A stretch of DNA of 9,909 nt, from NCBI GenBank assembly GCA_022708385.1, contig JAKIYU010000074.1:1-9909 (forward strand), written 5' to 3'. Every line of letters begins with the position of its first letter. Positions within the stretch are counted from its first letter, which is position 1. The notes under the pieces are model-generated. The model was not told the origin of the DNA. It did no database searches and was given only the letters and a program-made list of their open reading frames with translations. The position numbers and the translations under genes were made by a program. This document shows positions 6,731-9,909 of this stretch, piece by piece. The DNA comes from Bacteroidota bacterium. GTDB lineage: Bacteria > Bacteroidota > Bacteroidia > Bacteroidales > PXBB01.

Positions 6731-8287
6731 TTATTGTGTTAAAGCACAATGTTCCTTGCGTAATAAATCATCAATGGTTTTTACAGGGTTGAAAGTAATC
6801 AGCGGTACATCCACAAAAACAGTTATCCAGTTGGCCATGGCTCCATTCCACAATCCGGGAAGTTCCAAAGCTTTGAGTTCCCGCCCGTCCTTCGATTTCT
6901 GGCTGATAAATCCCGTGTTGGGGTCAACAAATTGGGTAAGGTTGAATTTATTTCCCTTATAATCATACACCCAGCACACAAGGTCAACAGGGTTGAAATG
7001 TGTGGCGTGCATCAGAATGTCTTTCTGCTGCTCATTTTTCATATCAACTTGCGAAGATTCCACTATTTGCAACGACAGGGACTTGTCGCTTGGATTTTCA
7101 ACCCAGAAAGGCCCCCCGCCGGGCTCTCCTGCATTTACTACCATGCCACATACCCTTAATGGACGGTTAAACTTTGATTTAAGAAATGCAAAAAGATTTT
7201 GTGGGTTGTTATATAAAGCATCAGCAATACTTATAAAAAGTTCTTCTTTAGCAAAGTCAGCAGCTTCATACAATACAGAGTCGATGGGTTGGCCTTGCTC
7301 AAACAGTTGCAGGTAGTGAGCAACTTTGTCTTTAAGCTTAAGCAGCAAACCGCCTATCATTTTTTTATAACGTATGGTTTCTCCCCTAAGCCGGTCTGGA
7401 ACTATGTTGTCGATGTTTTTTATGAAAATGAGCGCCTCTTTGCAGTCATTGAGGTTTTCAATCAGTGCGCCATGTCCTGCCGGCCTGAACAACAATTTGC
7501 CGTCTGCTTCTCTGAAAGGTTCATTAGCCAGATCTACGGCTATGGTATCTGTCGAAGGCTTTTGCTCTGTGTAGCTGATGTGGTAGGTAGTGTTGTATCT
7601 GGCCGAATAGGTTGGAACAACTTTGTCCAGCAAACCGATAACTGCCTGCTTATGCTCGGGCGATAGGGTAAAATGAAGATGCGTTTCGCCTTTAGCATTT
7701 CTGCAAAAAAGCGCCCCTTCAACCAGGTGCTCTTCAAGCGAAGTGCGCACCTCATCACCATAATTATGAAATTTAATTAGGGCTTTGGGTGTTGATGCGT
7801 AATTCAACCCTTTTTCGCCCAAAATAAAGCCGGCAATGGTGGCGTAATCCTGTGTGATTAATGCTTTGTCAAAATCTTCTCCGGCTGTAGTCATGATTTT
7901 TTTAAGCTCATTATAAAAAGCAAAATGTGGAAGTTCCTGAAAGAAGTTTTTAATTTTAAAAGCCGACTTTTCATCAATTTTACCCTTTTCATAATTTTCT
8001 TTCAGTGTAAACATATCCTTGAACATACGACTGGCGGCTCCTGATGCAGGTACAAATTTTAATACATTTATATCCGCTGTGGCTTTTTCGTATGTTGCAC
8101 ACAAGTGCTCTATTTCAGCTTCATCAAACACTTTAATGCCATTTTCAGGGGTAGCTGCAGCAGCCAACTTTAAGTAAGGAATTCCCTGCCTGAAAATTTC
8201 CAATTGCTGTTCAATGATATCATCACTAATACCTTTTTCTAAAATCTGTTTCCTGTCAATTTCACTTAATTTGAATTTTTCTGCCAT
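6731..8287 (-). CDS. DUF4301 family protein, possible nucleotidyltransferase-fold enzyme
   Basis: The 518-residue length and sequence match DUF4301, a family common in Bacteroidota. No signal peptide or membrane segment is seen, so it should be cytosolic. Conserved-looking segments are FVPASGAASRMFKD (78-91), FRPAGHGALIENLND (267-281), KNIDNIVPD (290-298) and GMVVNAGEPGGGPFWV (381-396). Their order (a Gly/Ala-rich loop ending in R..K, then PxGHG, then a N-D-N turn) recalls UDP-sugar pyrophosphorylases of the GT-A-like fold. A nucleotide-sugar or nucleotidyl-transfer role is therefore an inference, not an established function. ATG at 8287 gives MAEKFKLSEIDRKQILEKG, a natural N-terminus. It is the first gene of the minus-strand run, and its start is only 25 bases from the inverted-repeat element, so the element lies where its promoter or leader would be. 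Confidence 0.9.
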   Translation of the reverse strand: MAEKFKLSEIDRKQILEKGISDDIIEQQLEIFRQGIPYLKLAAAATPENGIKVFDEAEIEHLCATYEKATADINVLKFVPASGAASRMFKDMFTLKENYEKGKIDEKSAFKIKNFFQELPHFAFYNELKKIMTTAGEDFDKALITQDYATIAGFILGEKGLNYASTPKALIKFHNYGDEVRTSLEEHLVEGALFCRNAKGETHLHFTLSPEHKQAVIGLLDKVVPTYSARYNTTYHISYTEQKPSTDTIAVDLANEPFREADGKLLFRPAGHGALIENLNDCKEALIFIKNIDNIVPDRLRGETIRYKKMIGGLLLKLKDKVAHYLQLFEQGQPIDSVLYEAADFAKEELFISIADALYNNPQNLFAFLKSKFNRPLRVCGMVVNAGEPGGGPFWVENPSDKSLSLQIVESSQVDMKNEQQKDILMHATHFNPVDLVCWVYDYKGNKFNLTQFVDPNTGFISQKSKDGRELKALELPGLWNGAMANWITVFVDVPLITFNPVKTIDDLLRKEHCALTQ

Positions 8288-8312
8288 TATTTTTTCTATT
8301 ATTTAACATTAA

Positions 8313-8329
8313 TGTCCGATAAAAATTTT
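8313..8329 (+). repeat. Left terminal inverted repeat (17 bp)
   Basis: TGTCCGATAAAAATTTT; exact inverse complement of 8534-8550. Pairing stops at the next inner base (A at 8330 against C at 8533) and at the next outer base. Confidence 0.85.
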
Positions 8330-8364
8330 ACTTCTCGTTAAAGGATGTAAATATAAGTTCCCGT

Positions 8365-8450
8365 TTTTGCCTCAATCCTAAAGGAAGAATTGATTTTCAG
8401 CAATTTACATCTGCCTTAGGCAGATGAGAGGCAAAATAAATTGCTGAAAA
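8365..8450. other. Highly structured core: nested hairpin with crossing (pseudoknot-like) pairing
   Basis: Three perfect pairings are visible. A 14-bp stem pairs 8394-8407 (TTTTCAGCAATTTA) with 8437-8450. Directly inside it an 8-bp hairpin pairs CATCTGCC (8408-8415) with GGCAGATG (8419-8426) around a TTA loop. The only unpaired part on the 3' side of this two-storey hairpin is 10 bases (8427-8436), and nine of them, GAGGCAAAA (8428-8436), are the exact complement of TTTTGCCTC at 8365-8373, upstream of the whole hairpin. That crossing pairing defines a pseudoknot if the region is RNA or single-stranded DNA. A small hairpin (TCAAT 8372-8376 with ATTGA 8389-8393) overlaps the first arm, and GATGTAAAT (8344-8352) can alternatively pair with 8403-8411, so competing folds exist. 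The strand that acts, if any, is unknown. Confidence 0.55.
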
Positions 8451-8538
8451 GCAAATAAATATTTTGAAAACAGACCCCTTAAGAACAATATTTATCCAAA
8501 AACCTTTATCAATAATGCTTTTCATCAATTTTCAAAAT
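8445..8538. repeat. Additional nested inverted repeats in the right half of the element
   Basis: TGAAAAGCA (8445-8453) pairs with TGCTTTTCA (8516-8524); just inside, ATAAATATT (8455-8463) pairs with AATATTTAT (8487-8495). ATTTTGAAAA (8461-8470) alternatively pairs with TTTTCAAAAT (8529-8538), which overlaps the right terminal repeat. The AT-rich ones could occur by chance; the nested order of the first two is more suggestive. Confidence 0.4.
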
Positions 8539-8550
8539 TTTTATCGGACA
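8534..8550 (-). repeat. Right terminal inverted repeat (17 bp)
   Basis: AAAATTTTTATCGGACA; exact inverse complement of the left repeat at 8313-8329. Confidence 0.85.
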
Positions 8551-8565
8551 ACAGTGATTATAAAA

Positions 8566-8573
8566 CAAATATA
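8566..8573 (-). promoter_or_regulatory. Possible -7 box for the minus-strand gene run, outside the element
   Basis: The minus strand reads TATATTTG, matching TAnnTTTG. No TTG at -33 spacing is seen. If used, the transcript would run through the whole inverted-repeat element before reaching the DUF4301 start at 8287, making the element a structured leader of about 270 bases. Confidence 0.22.
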
Positions 8574-8656
8574 ATGAGAAATATTCAGAAGTGTTGTAGA
8601 AAAGGAAAATGATGATGTTTTTTACAGAAGCCCTTATAATTAAGCTGAATTATCAT

Positions 8657-8664
8657 TATGTTTG
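8657..8664 (+). promoter_or_regulatory. Possible -7 box upstream of the small ORF and the membrane glycosyltransferase gene
   Basis: TATGTTTG matches the Bacteroidota -7 consensus TAnnTTTG and lies 23 bases before the GTG of the small ORF. No clear TTG -33 element is found at the usual spacing. Confidence 0.3.
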
Positions 8665-8687
8665 TATAGATTTTATAAATAGTACCA

Positions 8688-8816
8688 GTGAATAACAGAA
8701 AGAAGAAGCCTGTTAACGTTAAACAGTCTGCTACTATGCCCCCGGGAAATCGGGTGCGGCTATTGGTTAGCTCTGAGGCTAAAGATTTGTTGAATGAAAT
8801 ATGTACCGGAAAATGA
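8688..8816 (+). CDS. Short basic ORF overlapping the start of the membrane glycosyltransferase gene
   Basis: A 42-residue frame from GTG (VNNRKKKPVNVKQSATMPPG..., ending LLNEICTGK) stops in TGA at 8814-8816, which overlaps the ATG at 8813 as ATGA. An internal ATG at 8736 would give 26 residues. It matches no family I know. The overlap and the Lys-rich beginning suggest a translated, coupled leader ORF, but a frame this short can arise by chance. The frame is closed upstream by TAA at 8676. Confidence 0.3.
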   Translation: MNNRKKKPVNVKQSATMPPGNRVRLLVSSEAKDLLNEICTGK

Positions 8817-9909
8817 GTGTAAAGAAAGGAAAAAATAAGCAAAAGCAAATAAAGCAAGCCCCCCCTGAGAAGAATAGGAAAGTTGCCGTTTCTGTTTATG
8901 TTTTTATACTAATTATTGTTACAGCTCTTGTTTATATTAATGTTATTCAGCATGAGCTTACAAATTGGGACGACCAGAAATATATAACCGATAACCCTTA
9001 CATTAAAAGCCTTTCGGGGGAAAATATAGCTAACATTTTTACCAAGCCGTATTTCAGCAATTATCACCCGATAACCACATTGACTTATGCTGTTGAGTTT
9101 GCTTTTGCAGGTACGCAATCCCCCTGGCTTTACCACCTGACGAATTATCTGTTGCATATATTAAATGTGGTTCTGGTATTTGTTTTTATAAAGAAATTAT
9201 ATAACGAAAAGTTAGTTGCTTTTGCTTCAGCATTGCTTTTTGCCTTACATCCCATGCATGTGGAGTCGGTGGCCTGGGTGGCTGAAAGAAAAGACCTACT
9301 TTATACTTTTTTTGTGTTGCTGTCGCTCATTTGTTATGTGCGCTTTATAAAAAGAGAACGAACAGGTCTGATGTGGTTATTGGCAATATTATTATTTGTT
9401 TTTTCGTTGCTCTCAAAGTCGGCTGCAGTGATGATGCCCGTGTGGGCGTTATTGTGTGTCTGGTTTCTTAAGAACAAAGTTGTATTGAAAGATATACTTG
9501 CCTTAGTACCTTTTTTTGCATTGTCGCTTCTTTTTGGCATTATTGCCTTAAATACCCAGGAAGAGGCCATGAATGCGTTAGAAATAGCCTATTCAGTTTT
9601 TAACAGAGCGATTGTAATTATTTATCCGGCGTTTTATTATCTGATACAGTTTGTCGTGCCCTTTAATTTCAATGCTCTTCATGCTTTTCCTATTGAAACG
9701 AATGGCTTTTTACCTTACTACTATTATCTGTCGCCTGTAGTTCTTGCTGCACTGATTTTTGGGGTTATCAGAACAAGGCCCCCCCACCGTAAAGTAGTTG
9801 TTTTCGGCCTGCTGTTCTTTCTGGCGGGAATACTGCTGGTTACGCACGTTGTGTCTATTGGCCAGGCTATTGTGGCAGAAAGATATACCTATGTGCCGTA
9901 CATAGGTTT
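8813..9909 (+). CDS. TMTC/GT-C-type multipass membrane glycosyltransferase, partial (3' end outside window)
   Basis: The frame from ATG at 8813 stays open for 365 codons to the last base, so the C-terminus is missing. A Lys-rich cytosolic tail (1-23) leads into the first membrane helix (about 24-43). The first loop has NWDDQKYITDNPYIKSL (51-67), whose Asp-Asp pair (53-54) matches the catalytic acidic motif of GT-C enzymes, then YHPITTLTYAVEF (84-96). FALHPMHVESVAWVAERKD (143-161) and AERYTYVPYIG (355-365) are hallmark motifs of the bacterial TMTC-like/DUF1736 family, related to O-mannosyltransferases. About nine further hydrophobic helices follow in the visible part. Known relatives continue into C-terminal TPR repeats, which would lie beyond the window. 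The likely role is sugar transfer from a lipid carrier to protein or glycan on the periplasmic side; donor and acceptor are unknown. It diverges from the DUF4301 gene. Confidence 0.9.
   Translation, partial: MSVKKGKNKQKQIKQAPPEKNRKVAVSVYVFILIIVTALVYINVIQHELTNWDDQKYITDNPYIKSLSGENIANIFTKPYFSNYHPITTLTYAVEFAFAGTQSPWLYHLTNYLLHILNVVLVFVFIKKLYNEKLVAFASALLFALHPMHVESVAWVAERKDLLYTFFVLLSLICYVRFIKRERTGLMWLLAILLFVFSLLSKSAAVMMPVWALLCVWFLKNKVVLKDILALVPFFALSLLFGIIALNTQEEAMNALEIAYSVFNRAIVIIYPAFYYLIQFVVPFNFNALHAFPIETNGFLPYYYYLSPVVLAALIFGVIRTRPPHRKVVVFGLLFFLAGILLVTHVVSIGQAIVAERYTYVPYIG

Larger units (their letters stand above)
8313..8550. mobile_element. 238-bp MITE-like element with perfect 17-bp terminal inverted repeats
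   Basis: TGTCCGATAAAAATTTT at 8313-8329 is repeated exactly in inverse orientation at 8534-8550. The interior carries no convincing coding frame but many further inverted repeats. This is the architecture of a miniature inverted-repeat transposable element, a non-autonomous derivative mobilised by a transposase encoded elsewhere. I see no target-site duplication: the bases outside the repeats differ (AACATTAA left, ACAGTGAT right), so insertion may be old or the duplication may be lost. I cannot assign an IS family. A structured regulatory RNA or a paired-end transcription signal in this divergent spacer is the alternative. It fills most of the 400-base gene-free gap between the DUF4301 start and the downstream plus-strand ORFs. 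Confidence 0.6.
8551..8687. other. AT-rich spacer between the element and the plus-strand ORFs
   Basis: No gene is visible here on either strand that I would support. It holds two half-site promoter candidates listed separately, and a weak 6-bp inverted repeat (ATAATT/AATTAT) near 8636-8653. An open frame on the minus strand across 8585-8857 reads as low-complexity hydrophobic sequence antisense to the start of the membrane protein gene and is treated as a shadow. Confidence 0.5.

Noticed and set aside
6932..7666. Several plus-strand frames of 66-125 codons within the DUF4301 gene
   Set aside because: All lie antisense to a full-length, well-conserved family member and have no motifs of their own.
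8305..8560. Target-site duplication flanking the inverted-repeat element
   Set aside because: Comparing the flanks directly outside the repeats, no direct duplication longer than one base is seen, including when the boundary is shifted inwards by one or two bases.
8288..8687. CRISPR array, tRNA or riboswitch of a known class in the gene-free gap
   Set aside because: There are no regularly spaced direct repeats, no cloverleaf or CCA-like end, and no known riboswitch core that I can recognise.
8585..9570. Three minus-strand frames of 78-90 codons
   Set aside because: They lie opposite the membrane glycosyltransferase gene and its leader; the plus strand has a continuous frame with strong family motifs, so these are shadows.

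Overview
The window looks like a stretch of Bacteroidota (Bacteroidetes) chromosome. The support is a GldI-like FKBP lipoprotein, a DUF4301 protein, a secreted protein with a DUF4384-like domain, the AT-rich spacers, and near-consensus Bacteroidota -7 promoter boxes (TAnnTTTG) without obvious Shine-Dalgarno sites. I cannot place it more finely.

Layout. (1) Positions 1-984, plus strand: two tightly spaced genes, a hypothetical protein that is probably secreted (37-645), and a papain-like cysteine peptidase (649-984) that keeps its QWCWAA nucleophile region but stops before the catalytic His. (2) Positions 985-1095: a short convergent spacer with a palindrome and a GC-rich hairpin. (3) Positions 1096-8287, minus strand: a co-directional run of six genes with small gaps, read from right to left: DUF4301 protein, GldI-like FKBP lipoprotein, Mip-like FKBP isomerase, a two-domain FKBP lipoprotein, a secreted protein with FlgO/CsgG-like and DUF4384-like regions, and purL (small-form FGAM synthase). 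(4) Positions 8288-8687: no gene. This gap holds a 238-bp element (8313-8550) bounded by perfect 17-bp inverted repeats, whose interior folds into a nested hairpin with a pseudoknot-like crossing pairing. (5) Positions 8688-9909, plus strand: a short ORF overlaps by ATGA the start of a long multipass membrane protein of the TMTC / GT-C glycosyltransferase type, which runs off the window end.

How the genes fit together: the middle of the run is an envelope protein-folding module, with three adjacent FKBP proteins (four FKBP domains) whose active sites range from complete to degraded. PurL sits at the end of the same run, but its partners PurQ and PurS are not in the window. The truncated peptidase and the inverted-repeat element suggest rearrangement on both sides of this otherwise ordinary block. 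The most novel-looking item is the structured inverted-repeat element at 8313-8550.
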